64,000 nucleotides of DNA. Origin: Maribacter sp. ACAM166 (lineage in GTDB: Bacteria > Bacteroidota > Bacteroidia > Flavobacteriales > Flavobacteriaceae). Of the stretch, positions 52,648 through 61,198 are shown one piece after another. The stretch lies in NCBI RefSeq assembly GCF_005771495.1, contig NZ_VAUW01000017.1:1-64000 (forward strand), written 5' to 3'. Below the pieces are notes generated by a model that was given only the letters and a program-made list of their open reading frames with translations, made no database searches and had not been told where the DNA came from. The first letter of the stretch is position 1. Every line of letters begins with the position of its first letter. Both the position numbers and the translations under genes were made by a program.

Positions 52648-53484
52648 ATGATAGAATTAGGACGTATAAATAATCTAGAAATCTTAAGGGATACCAGTGT
52701 CGGACTATTTTTGGGCGACGAAGAAGGTAACGACGTTTTGTTGCCAAATAAATATGTTCCTACCAATTATGAAATTGGTGAGAACATAAAGGTATTCTGT
52801 TACTTGGATTATGATGAAAGACCAGTGGCTACAACATTAGAGCCAGATATAATGTTAGGGGAGTTCAGATTGCTTCAGGTTGCAGAAGTTAATGAGTTTG
52901 GTGCCTTTATGGAATGGGGTCTTGAAAAGCATCTTTTAGTTCCTTTTAGAGAGCAGCGCGTTAAAATGAAGGAAGGGCAATGGTATGTAGTTCATTGCTA
53001 TTTAGACGAACGGTCAAGTAGATTAGTGGCATCCAATAAGTTGGATAAATTTTTAAGTAATGATAGTGTCGACCTTAAAGTATGGGAGCAAGTAGATTTG
53101 GTGGTAACCAGACAGACCGATTTGGGCTGGGAAGTAATCGTTAACGAACGACATAAGGGCCTAGTGTATTTCAATGAAGTCTTTAAACCAATTAATATTG
53201 GTGATGTAATACCCGGTTGTATTAAAACAATTCGAAATGATAATAAATTAGATATTTCCCTTCAACCCTTAGGGACTAAGGTATTGGAGCCAGCTGCAGC
53301 AAAGATTTTTGAAGTTCTAAAAGAAAATGGTGGGTTTTTAGCGCTGCACGATAAATCTGCACCTGAAAAAATAAGGGATGTTTTTCAGATGAGTAAAAAA
53401 ACGTTCAAGAAAGGCTTAGGAACTTTGTATAAGGATAGAAAAATTAAGATGGAGTCGGACGGAATCACCTTAATTGAAGATTAG
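52648..53484 (+). CDS. S1 RNA-binding protein, CvfB/YitL family
   Basis: A 278-residue protein. It carries tandem S1-like domains (about 1-62, 66-130 and 140-215: IELGRINNLEILRDTSVGLFLG; LLQVAEVNEFGAFMEWGLEKHLLVPFREQ) and a C-terminal winged helix (DVFQMSKKTFKKGLGTLYKDRKIKM). This matches CvfB, a putative RNA-binding regulator of virulence genes in staphylococci; its targets here are unknown. A TAATTTTG element sits 4 bp before the ATG, so the transcript would be almost leaderless if that promoter is used. Confidence 0.88.
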   Translation: MIELGRINNLEILRDTSVGLFLGDEEGNDVLLPNKYVPTNYEIGENIKVFCYLDYDERPVATTLEPDIMLGEFRLLQVAEVNEFGAFMEWGLEKHLLVPFREQRVKMKEGQWYVVHCYLDERSSRLVASNKLDKFLSNDSVDLKVWEQVDLVVTRQTDLGWEVIVNERHKGLVYFNEVFKPINIGDVIPGCIKTIRNDNKLDISLQPLGTKVLEPAAAKIFEVLKENGGFLALHDKSAPEKIRDVFQMSKKTFKKGLGTLYKDRKIKMESDGITLIED

Positions 53485-53552
53485 TTTAAATTTGTCAGAA
53501 AAATATTAATTAATTGATTTGCAGATTTATATGCTAATTAAACCATAAGATT

Positions 53553-53584
53553 TTTGTGATACTAGTCATTATATTTTATTTTTG
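53553..53584 (+). promoter_or_regulatory. Bacteroidota promoter upstream of the SPOR-like gene and menA
   Basis: TTTG (53553-53556) and TATTTTTG (53577-53584) are 20 bases apart, a full match to the -33/-7 consensus. Transcription would start about 65 bases before the ATG at 53655. Confidence 0.65.
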
Positions 53585-53654
53585 AGGCAAATAAAAAGTT
53601 ATTAATAATTTTTAACTTACATTTAGATTTAAGTATCAAATTTACAGTTGTTAT

Positions 53655-54263
53655 ATGCCTTTTATAGAAGAGAGTGATTTATTAGAATTACATAAAGATG
53701 TGGATAAAGCCCAAATTATCAATGAACGTCTTCTAGACCAAATAAAATATAAGAATAGGGAATTAAAAAATAGTAAAATCCAGCGTAATATTTTTGCTGG
53801 GATTACAACTCTTTTTTTTATTGGTGGTTTAGCATTTACCTCTTTCACCGCAGGTTTGTCTAGTTCGGGTGGTTTTAATAGAAATACCTCAAATGATTTA
53901 GTTCTTACTTCTATTGATAGCGTAGATGCTATAAGAACGCGATTAGAAAGCTTAAAAGAGCAGAATGAAGAACTTAGCTTAGTAAAGGAATTTTATTTGG
54001 CCAAAGAGTTCTTGCAAAAAGAAAAGATATATTCAGTTCAAGTAAAATCATTCGTTGATAATAACGTTACCCTAGCCTCCGAGGCACTTACAAATACGCT
54101 TTTCGTTAAAACAAACCCATTTTACTCTTATTCTTTAGGAAATTTTGAAACCTTACAAGAGGCTCAGTCTTTTAGAAAACAGTTGGTTGATATAGGCTTC
54201 GGTGATGCCTTTGTAGCTTCATATCAAGATGGTAAACGAATACAGATAGAAGATCCTTTTTAG
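53655..54263 (+). CDS. Membrane protein with C-terminal SPOR-like domain
   Basis: A 202-residue protein. A cytoplasmic helical part (1-44) precedes one membrane segment (NIFAGITTLFFIGGLAFTSFTAG, about 47-69). A coiled coil follows (SVDAIRTRLESLKEQNEELSLVKEFYL). The C-terminal 70 residues (IYSVQVKSF ... YSYSLGNFETLQEAQSFRKQLVDIGFGDAFVASYQDGKRI) have the beta-alpha pattern of SPOR peptidoglycan-binding domains. It may bind septal peptidoglycan; this is inferred. Its stop overlaps the GTG start of menA by one base (TAGTG), so the two are co-translated. Confidence 0.72.
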   Translation: MPFIEESDLLELHKDVDKAQIINERLLDQIKYKNRELKNSKIQRNIFAGITTLFFIGGLAFTSFTAGLSSSGGFNRNTSNDLVLTSIDSVDAIRTRLESLKEQNEELSLVKEFYLAKEFLQKEKIYSVQVKSFVDNNVTLASEALTNTLFVKTNPFYSYSLGNFETLQEAQSFRKQLVDIGFGDAFVASYQDGKRIQIEDPF

Positions 54264-55171
54264 TGACTAAAGTTAATGCTTGGCTCAATGCGGCAAGACT
54301 TAGAACCCTTCCTTTATCTATTTCAGGTATACTTGTAGGTACTGCTATTGCAGCGTCTCAAGGATCAACAAATGTGGTAATTTTTGTTTTAGCGCTATGT
54401 ACGACTATAGGACTTCAAATAACCTCTAATTTTGCCAATGATTATGGTGATGGGGTTAAAGGAACCGATAATGAAGAAAGGGTAGGTCCTAAAAGGGCTT
54501 TGCAAAGCGGACTTTTAACAGCAAAACAACTTAAGAAAGGTATCTATATTAGCATTTTTATAAATAGTATACTAGTTGTTTTATTGGTGCTAACATCTTT
54601 TGGGTTAAGCCAAGTGTTATATCCCGCTTTGTTTTTGATATTAGGAGCTTTTGCAATTTGGGCCGCTATAAAATATACAGTTGGTGAATCAGCTTATGGT
54701 TACAATGGCCTTGGAGATATATTCGTTTTTATTTTCTTTGGCTTGGTAAGTGTTTTGGGGTCTATGTTTTTGAACCTCAAATCAATTTCCCTGATAGCAT
54801 TTTTACCTGCAATTTCTATTGGTCTTTTGAGTGTAGGTGTTCTTAATCTAAATAATATGAGAGATTTTAAATCTGACAAGGCTGTAGGGAAAAACACCTT
54901 GGTTGTTAAGTTGGGTTTAGAAAAAGCAAAGACATACCATTATGCGTTGTTGAGCATCTCATTTTTATCTTTGTTTTATTTTTTATTAACAACAAACGGC
55001 ACACTCTTGCGTTATGTATGTCTTATCGGATTTGTACCTGTGTTTATTCACATGATTAAAGTATCGTTAACGAGTAATCAGGCAGATTTAGATCCAGAAC
55101 TTAAAAAATTGGCCTTAAGTACCTTTTTCATTGCTCTGCTGTTTTTTATTAGTTATTTTTATTTTTTGTAA
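54263..55171 (+). CDS. menA: 1,4-dihydroxy-2-naphthoate polyprenyltransferase
   Basis: A 302-residue UbiA-family membrane prenyltransferase with about eight hydrophobic segments, starting at GTG. The first aspartate-rich motif is NFANDYGDGVKGTDN (about residues 54-68) and the second is NNMRDFKSDKAVGKNTL (about 193-210). It attaches the isoprenoid chain to dihydroxynaphthoate. Translationally coupled to the SPOR-like gene (one-base overlap). Confidence 0.94.
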   Translation: MTKVNAWLNAARLRTLPLSISGILVGTAIAASQGSTNVVIFVLALCTTIGLQITSNFANDYGDGVKGTDNEERVGPKRALQSGLLTAKQLKKGIYISIFINSILVVLLVLTSFGLSQVLYPALFLILGAFAIWAAIKYTVGESAYGYNGLGDIFVFIFFGLVSVLGSMFLNLKSISLIAFLPAISIGLLSVGVLNLNNMRDFKSDKAVGKNTLVVKLGLEKAKTYHYALLSISFLSLFYFLLTTNGTLLRYVCLIGFVPVFIHMIKVSLTSNQADLDPELKKLALSTFFIALLFFISYFYFL

Positions 55172-55198
55172 TTTTGAGTGTAACTTTCTAAACCATTT

Positions 55199-55966
55199 TT
55201 GACCTTGGAACAACCCATTAAAATTCTAATTGTTGAGGACAACGTGATTATCGCAGATGACATGCAGTCCATGTTAGAGGAGATAGGATATGAAATTGTA
55301 GACAACGTAATTGTATATGAACAGGCAGTTGAAGTATTAAAAACACAGCAAGTAGATTTAGTTCTTATCGATATAATTTTAGCTTCCGATAAAACCGGTA
55401 TAGATTTAGGAAAGCATATTCGAGAAAATTATGATATTCCATTCATTTTTGTAACGTCAAACTCTGACAGAGCAACTGTGGAGAACGCAAAGACAGTTAA
55501 GCCAAATGGATATTTGGTAAAACCATTTGAGCAACAAGACCTCTACACCTCTATTGAAATTGCTCTTTCCAATTTTATTTATGGCAAACAGAATGTAGCA
55601 AAGGGACTTTCTAGTGAAGTTGTCGAGAAAGATGTTCCTATGTCCAATTCTGTTTTAAAGGATTCAATATTTGTCAAGAAACAACATTTATATTATAGAA
55701 TACAATTTGGAGATATTCAGTTTATAAAGGCTGACAATGTGTATTTAGAAGTAAATACGGTTGATAAAAAGTTTTTGGTTCGTTCTCCTTTAAAGGACTA
55801 TTTAGAGAAGTTACCACAGAACAAATTTTATAGAGCTCATAAGTCTTACATCGTTAATGTGGATCATATCGATGCTATCAATTCTAAGGATATTATGATT
55901 AACAATACGTTAATACCAATCTCAAAAGATTTCAAAGAATTTATAATATCGGCAATGAATTCATAA
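55199..55966 (+). CDS. LytTR-family response regulator
   Basis: A 255-residue two-component regulator starting at TTG. The receiver domain (1-125) has acidic residues in IVEDNVIIADD, the phospho-acceptor D58 (VDLVLIDIIL) and the lysine in GYLVKPF. The LytTR DNA-binding domain (about 150-250) has VKKQHLYYRIQFGDIQFIKADNVYLEVNTVDKKFLVRSPLKDYLEKLP and FYRAHKSYIVNVDHIDAI. It is followed by a histidine kinase gene in the same direction, with an interval that contains direct repeats likely to be its own target. TAATTTTG at 55169-55176 gives it a possible separate promoter. Confidence 0.92.
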   Translation: MTLEQPIKILIVEDNVIIADDMQSMLEEIGYEIVDNVIVYEQAVEVLKTQQVDLVLIDIILASDKTGIDLGKHIRENYDIPFIFVTSNSDRATVENAKTVKPNGYLVKPFEQQDLYTSIEIALSNFIYGKQNVAKGLSSEVVEKDVPMSNSVLKDSIFVKKQHLYYRIQFGDIQFIKADNVYLEVNTVDKKFLVRSPLKDYLEKLPQNKFYRAHKSYIVNVDHIDAINSKDIMINNTLIPISKDFKEFIISAMNS

Positions 55967-55990
55967 AACAAACTGTTTATTTAACCCATA

Positions 55991-56018
55991 AAAGCACCTT
56001 TTCGAGGTGTTTTTTTTG
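55991..56018 (+). terminator. Terminator after the LytTR regulator gene
   Basis: AAAGCACCT and AGGTGTTTT pair (one G-T) around a short TTTCG loop, leading into a run of T, 24 bp after the stop. Confidence 0.8.
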
Positions 56019-56101
56019 TTTTTAATCAGATGAGCTGTTCGCATTTTCCGCTTAAGTGTTGGTTATTATCGGTGAATTACGCGCTTAAATCGGTAAAGGT
56101 A

Positions 56102-56137
56102 GTTTCACAACAAATATTAGGGGTTTCACAACAAATA
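56102..56137 (+). promoter_or_regulatory. Direct repeats, candidate LytTR operator
   Basis: GTTTCACAACAAATA occurs at 56102-56116 and again at 56123-56137, exactly 21 bp apart, so both lie on one face of the helix. LytTR-family regulators bind paired direct repeats of this geometry. A partial third copy (CTCACAACAAA) is near 56303. A perfect -7 element (TAATTTTG, 56162-56169) lies 24 bp downstream with no TTTG at -33, as expected for an activator-dependent promoter. Nothing else is seen in the rest of 56019-56372 except a hairpin formed by TTGAGACT (56176-56183) and AGTCTCAA (56208-56215) in the leader. Confidence 0.5.
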
Positions 56138-56372
56138 AAGATGAATAGCTCAGCTAAGCTATAATTTTGTACTCTTTGAGACTAGTAGAGATTCGGTACA
56201 AAATGGCAGTCTCAATTAAATTTTTTCAATTGTTTTGAATGAATGCTACAAGTTTATTTAAATGTACGTAGAACCCGCTTTTTGCACTTAACACAACTTA
56301 AGCTCACAACAAAAATTTAGTAGAATCAAGTATTAGTTATAAGTTTGATTTTACTTTTTCTTTTAAGGTAAT

Positions 56373-58343
56373 ATGAAAAAGAATCTTATTTCTAAATTGA
56401 TATGCTCATTGTTCTTAGGTGCACTTTCGTGCATGGTCTTTGCACAAGATGAACTTTCTACTCAGAATGATGATTATTTTAAGCAATTTCAGGATTTAGA
56501 GAACGGCGAGCTTCGTTCTTTTTTCTTTTTCAATACTTCCAACCGTTATAATCAAAATTCTCCATACGATTGGTTAGATACGGTTAATGTGTATTTAAAT
56601 AGTTCAGAAAAAACTAAGGATACTACCTCTATTAGATACTATCAACTCATACAAGCTAAGATTTACTATGATTTAGGTAATTATGAGAAGAGTTTAGCGA
56701 TTTCAAGATCTTTGTATGTTTATTTGGATACGTTGGATAAGGATGTAAAGAGTTCTATTTTAGAATTGATGGATGATAATTATGCAATGTTACAATTGTA
56801 TGATAAGCAGATTGAAATAAGGAGAGTTAAACGCGAATTAGGCTTAATAGAAAACGTTGCCTTCTATGATATTTATGCAAGCCTTGGTCAATATAGAAAG
56901 GCGATGCGTGATTATATGACGGAGGAAAAAAAGGAATTGAAAGATGATGATTACTATGGCCAAGCTGTTTATGACAACACTATTGGCAATTATCTTAGAT
57001 TGGACAAATCTACCCCTACGGCACTTAGTTATTTTAAAAAGGCAGAAGGCTTAGTTCAGGTTTTTTTAAGCGATGTTACCAATCAAAGGACTGATAAGGA
57101 AATTACTGATGGAAAATTTTTAAGTGGATTAATAATAGGTAATATAGGTAAATGTCATGTTCAATTAAAAGAATATGAAAAAGCTATTCCATTTTTAGAG
57201 GAGAGTAGGGAGATTATTAAGAAATATAGTAAAGGTAAGTTTTCTCCTGATTTGATAGAGAACACCTTGGCGTTAGCAGATTGTTATCTGAAATTGGATA
57301 ATTATGCTAAAGCAACTGATTATTTAAGTGATAATATAAATCCTATTAAGCCCGACAATATTCTTAAGCGAAATAGAATTTATGCAGATTACTATTATAA
57401 GACAGGTGATTTTAAAAACGCTACTGTTTATTTAAAACGAAATATTAAAATTAGAGATTCGATAGATGCGCAGGCATCTAATATAAAAAATCAACAATTG
57501 ACTTCTGTAGTTACCCAAGACCTCGAGAATTCTCGTAAAATGATGGAGCAACAAAAAGCTCAATTAGAAGAATCTAGAAAAGATATAAAGGCTAGAGATG
57601 ATAAAATTAGTTTAGTATTTGTATCCTTGATATTTACACTTATAGGTTTTGCAGGTCTGGTTTATGCATATTTGAAAAGTATCAAAAATCAGCGCCTAAT
57701 TGCAGAACAGAAATTTATCATCGAAAATGCACTGGTTGAAAAGGATTCATTGCTAAAAGAGATACACCATAGGGTAAAGAATAACTTGCAGATGGTTTCC
57801 AGTCTGTTAAGCCTTCAGACGAAAAACACAAAAAGCAAAGCAGCTATTGAAGCATTAGAAGAGGGTAAGAGTAGGGTGAAAGCAATGGCTTTAATCCATC
57901 AAAAATTATATCAAAACGATGACTTGTCTGTAATTGAGATGCAAGGGTATATCGAAAGTTTAATTAACAGCATACAATCTGTTTATAAGAAGGGCGGACA
58001 CAATATTAATATTACTATTGATGCTGAGGGTGTGGAATTAGATATAGACAGAGCCATACCATTTGGACTCATCTTAAATGAATTAGTTTCAAACTCCTTT
58101 AAATATGCATTTCCACAAGATGATAGTAATGGCAAAATTTATATTCATTTACGTAAAATAGTTGGTCAAGAAGGATTTTTCGAATATACAGATAATGGTA
58201 TTGGGTTACCTGAGGATTCTGATGAACGCGCTAATTCTTCTATGGGAATGCGTCTTATGAATAGATTAGCTAATCAACTACAGACTTCGCTAAATACAGA
58301 TAAAACTACCGAAGGGGTTCGTTTTTGGTTTAATTTTAAATAA
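56373..58343 (+). CDS. TPR-containing sensor histidine kinase (HisKA_2 type)
   Basis: A 656-residue membrane kinase. The order is: signal peptide (1-24, ending MVFAQ), a periplasmic region with tetratricopeptide-like helical repeats (about 60-370, e.g. YDLGNYEKSLAISRSLYVYL and GKCHVQLKEYEKAIPFLEESREII), a coiled coil, a membrane segment (about 413-435), the dimerisation and phosphoacceptor domain of the HisKA_2 type (EIHHRVKNNLQMVSSLLSLQ, H465/H466) and an ATPase domain (FGLILNELVSNSFKYAF ... DNGIGLP). It is the probable partner of the LytTR regulator upstream. The signal sensed is unknown. Confidence 0.9.
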   Translation: MKKNLISKLICSLFLGALSCMVFAQDELSTQNDDYFKQFQDLENGELRSFFFFNTSNRYNQNSPYDWLDTVNVYLNSSEKTKDTTSIRYYQLIQAKIYYDLGNYEKSLAISRSLYVYLDTLDKDVKSSILELMDDNYAMLQLYDKQIEIRRVKRELGLIENVAFYDIYASLGQYRKAMRDYMTEEKKELKDDDYYGQAVYDNTIGNYLRLDKSTPTALSYFKKAEGLVQVFLSDVTNQRTDKEITDGKFLSGLIIGNIGKCHVQLKEYEKAIPFLEESREIIKKYSKGKFSPDLIENTLALADCYLKLDNYAKATDYLSDNINPIKPDNILKRNRIYADYYYKTGDFKNATVYLKRNIKIRDSIDAQASNIKNQQLTSVVTQDLENSRKMMEQQKAQLEESRKDIKARDDKISLVFVSLIFTLIGFAGLVYAYLKSIKNQRLIAEQKFIIENALVEKDSLLKEIHHRVKNNLQMVSSLLSLQTKNTKSKAAIEALEEGKSRVKAMALIHQKLYQNDDLSVIEMQGYIESLINSIQSVYKKGGHNINITIDAEGVELDIDRAIPFGLILNELVSNSFKYAFPQDDSNGKIYIHLRKIVGQEGFFEYTDNGIGLPEDSDERANSSMGMRLMNRLANQLQTSLNTDKTTEGVRFWFNFK

Positions 58344-58355
58344 CCTAATTATAGG

Positions 58356-59150
58356 TTATCGAACGTTACTTTTCAATACTATTTTGTGTAGTAATTTTGG
58401 AAAGAACCTTTTAAGATAAATAGCATATTTTTCTTTTCCTCCAATATAGGTCTCGAACTTTTTCTTTTTAATAGCTGCAATAATTTTTTGTGCGCAGATT
58501 TTTACGGGCATACCATTCACTGTGGCATTATCTTCTTTTTGTAAAGCACTACCATCTCCTGTTAACGCATTTTTAGCCACATTGGTTTGAATAAATCCAG
58601 GGCAAATTAATGTTACATCAATATTATCCTTTTCATGTTCCATTCGTAATGCGTCAAAAAAACCGTGAAGTGCGTGTTTGGCACCACAATAACCAGAGCG
58701 ATATGGGGATGAAAATTTCCCCATCAAACTGGTAATAGTGACAAAATGACCGCTTTTTTTAGCTATAAAATAGGGAAGTAATTGTTTTGTTATATTTATA
58801 GTACCTAGGTAATTAACGTCAATCATTTGTTGGTATACTTCAAACTTAGTTTCAGAAATCAATGAGCGTTGGCTAAGTCCTCCGTTATTAATTAAAATGT
58901 CAATCTTGCCGTATATTTTAATTGCTTTTTTTGTGATAGCGTTTAACGATTTAAAATCAGTTAAGTCTAACGGTAAAATAATTGCCTTGTCAGGAAATTT
59001 GCAATTGTATTTAACGTCGGTCAAGGTATTTTCTCGTCTTGCCGAAAGTATTATTCTACAACCAAGGCTATTTAATTGGTAAACTAATGCTTCTCCAATT
59101 CCTGAAGACCCTCCTGTTATCCATATCACTCTATCATCTATACTTTCCAT
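58356..59150 (-). CDS. Short-chain dehydrogenase/reductase
   Basis: A 264-residue classical SDR. It has the cofactor motif TGGSSGIGEALV (residues 12-23), the structural NNGG, and the catalytic S-Y-K set (TITSLMGKFSSPYRSGYCGAKHAL). It resembles DHRS7-like SDRs common in flavobacteria. The substrate is unknown. It faces the kinase gene tail to tail and is divergent from menC. It interrupts the menaquinone order but is not a known step of that pathway. Confidence 0.88.
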   Translation of the reverse strand: MESIDDRVIWITGGSSGIGEALVYQLNSLGCRIILSARRENTLTDVKYNCKFPDKAIILPLDLTDFKSLNAITKKAIKIYGKIDILINNGGLSQRSLISETKFEVYQQMIDVNYLGTINITKQLLPYFIAKKSGHFVTITSLMGKFSSPYRSGYCGAKHALHGFFDALRMEHEKDNIDVTLICPGFIQTNVAKNALTGDGSALQKEDNATVNGMPVKICAQKIIAAIKKKKFETYIGGKEKYAIYLKRFFPKLLHKIVLKSNVR

Positions 59151-59195
59151 TTCAACCCTATTAAAGTGAAAATATAGCTAAATTTGAAGGATTAT

Positions 59196-60248
59196 ATGAG
59201 GGCAACATTTAAAAAATATCAGCTTCAATTTAAAAACCCTAGTGGTACCTCTAGAGGTATTTTACGAACGAAGGAAACTTGGTTTATTATCTTGGAACAT
59301 AATGGTGAGTTTGGAATTGGTGAATGCGGACTCTTTAGAGGTTTAAGTTTTGATGATGTTCCTGAATATGAGGATAAATGTTCATGGGTTTCAGCGCATA
59401 TTACATTAGGGGAATCTGCAGTATTGAAGGAGTTAACTAATTTTCCAAGTATACATTTTGGTGTGGAGCAAGCATTTTTATCGCTTCGCTCTCAATATCC
59501 ATTTGAGCTTTTTGAATCTTCGTTTTTAAAAAAGCAGCAACCTATTTCTATCAATGGACTTGTTTGGATGGGAGATACGAAGTTTATGCTTAGTCAAATT
59601 GAAGAGAAACTCAAAAATGGTTTTACATGTATTAAAATGAAAATTGGAGCTATCGATTTTAATGCAGAAATCGAACTTTTGAAATCTATTCGGAAATGTT
59701 ATTCTAAAGAAGAGGTGGAGTTGCGGGTAGATGCTAATGGAGCTTTCTCACCTGATGAAGCCCTAAATAAGTTAGAATTACTTTCAAAGTTAGATCTACA
59801 TTCCATAGAACAACCCATAAAGCCAGGTCAATGGGAATCTATGAGTCATCTCTGCAAAAATACGCCTCTATCAATAGCATTAGATGAAGAGTTAATTGGC
59901 ATATTCGATGTAACAAATAAAGAGGAACTCCTACAAACTATACAACCTCAATACATTATTTTAAAGCCAAGTTTGGTTGGCGGTTTTGTAGGATGTAAGG
60001 AGTGGATAGATTTAGCCGAAACGAAAGGTATTGGTTGGTGGATTACCAGCGCATTAGAAAGTAATGTAGGGTTGAATGCCATTGCGCAATGGACGGCAAC
60101 ATTAGATAATAAAATGCCCCAAGGTCTTGGAACAGGTTCTTTATTTTCTAATAATTTTGAAAGTCCCTTAGAGGTGGTTCAAGGAGGGTTGTTTTATAAT
60201 AATTCTAAAAAATGGAAAAATAATTTAATAAATGATTTATGTATATAG
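59196..60248 (+). CDS. menC: o-Succinylbenzoate synthase
   Basis: A protein of about 350 residues of the enolase superfamily. It contains the lysine motif KMKIG (FTCIKMKIGAIDF), the metal ligands in LRVDANGAFSPDEAL, HSIEQPIKPGQW and ALDEELIG, and the second lysine in YIILKPSLVGG. It dehydrates SHCHC to o-succinylbenzoate. A TTG four codons upstream is possible, but a TAAATTTG promoter element at 59179-59186 overlaps it, so ATG 59196 is favoured. It overlaps the following CPBP protease gene by 10 bases. Confidence 0.92.
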   Translation: MRATFKKYQLQFKNPSGTSRGILRTKETWFIILEHNGEFGIGECGLFRGLSFDDVPEYEDKCSWVSAHITLGESAVLKELTNFPSIHFGVEQAFLSLRSQYPFELFESSFLKKQQPISINGLVWMGDTKFMLSQIEEKLKNGFTCIKMKIGAIDFNAEIELLKSIRKCYSKEEVELRVDANGAFSPDEALNKLELLSKLDLHSIEQPIKPGQWESMSHLCKNTPLSIALDEELIGIFDVTNKEELLQTIQPQYIILKPSLVGGFVGCKEWIDLAETKGIGWWITSALESNVGLNAIAQWTATLDNKMPQGLGTGSLFSNNFESPLEVVQGGLFYNNSKKWKNNLINDLCI

Positions 60249-61198
60249 AACAAGCGTACAAAGGGCTTAGTGATAGTTGGCGCTACAGTATAGGGATATT
60301 TGGTATTTTGGTTGTTTGGCAAGTATTAGCTGCCATACCCTTACTAGCTGCATTAGCTTTAAAGGATGGAGGTATATCTGCTATGATGAGTGGCGATATT
60401 GGGGCGATGTCAACAGTTTTGGGCTCTAATACTTTTTTGTTTTATATGCTTCTTACGTTTGCAATTGCCTTACTCTCTATATTTGTATTTGCTAAATTTC
60501 TTCACAAGCAATCGATAACGTCCCTAACGACTTCAAGAAAGAAAATAGACTGGAAACGTATAATTTTTTCATTCTTGCTTTGGGCGTTGATTTCTGTAAT
60601 TTTTATTTTTCTGGATATTTATTTATCTCCAGAAGGTTATGAGTTTAATTTTAACCTAGTGCCATTTTTAACGCTTGCAGTTGTAGCTATTTTAATGATT
60701 CCTTTACAGACCAGTATGGAAGAATATTTTATGAGAGGTTATATGATGCAAGGCTTAGGGATCATCGCTAAGAATAGGTGGTTTCCATTAATCTTTACAT
60801 CATTGTTGTTTGGACTATTGCATATACTTAATCCTGAAGTAGAAAAATTAGGCTATGGTATATTAATATTTTACATAGGAACAGGATTCTTTTTAGGTAT
60901 CATAACGTTAATGGATGATGGTTTAGAATTGGCCTTAGGCTTTCACGCAGCTAACAATCTAACGGCTGCTCTATTGGTTACTGCAGATTGGACAGCTTTT
61001 CAAACAAACTCATTATATAGGGACATCTCAGACCCTGTTTTGGGTTGGGATGTCTTAGTTCCCGTTTTTATAGTTTTTCCTATTCTCTTATATTTATTTT
61101 CAAAAAAATATGGGTGGACAAATTGGAAGGAGAAGCTAACCGGTAAAGTTTTGACAGAAGAAGAATTTATGGAACAATACAAAGAAGAAGTTGTATAA
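60239..61198 (+). CDS. CPBP (Abi) family intramembrane metalloprotease
   Basis: A 319-residue membrane protein with about seven to eight hydrophobic segments. The active-site motifs are E-E-x-x-x-R (MEEYFMRGYMMQG, about residue 162), FGLLHILNP and GFHAANN. These are the glutamate, histidine and asparagine set of the CPBP/Rce1 family. It lies between menC and menE with overlapping ends (10 and 8 bases). The same order is seen in many flavobacteria. Its substrate is unknown. Confidence 0.87.
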   Translation: MYIEQAYKGLSDSWRYSIGIFGILVVWQVLAAIPLLAALALKDGGISAMMSGDIGAMSTVLGSNTFLFYMLLTFAIALLSIFVFAKFLHKQSITSLTTSRKKIDWKRIIFSFLLWALISVIFIFLDIYLSPEGYEFNFNLVPFLTLAVVAILMIPLQTSMEEYFMRGYMMQGLGIIAKNRWFPLIFTSLLFGLLHILNPEVEKLGYGILIFYIGTGFFLGIITLMDDGLELALGFHAANNLTAALLVTADWTAFQTNSLYRDISDPVLGWDVLVPVFIVFPILLYLFSKKYGWTNWKEKLTGKVLTEEEFMEQYKEEVV

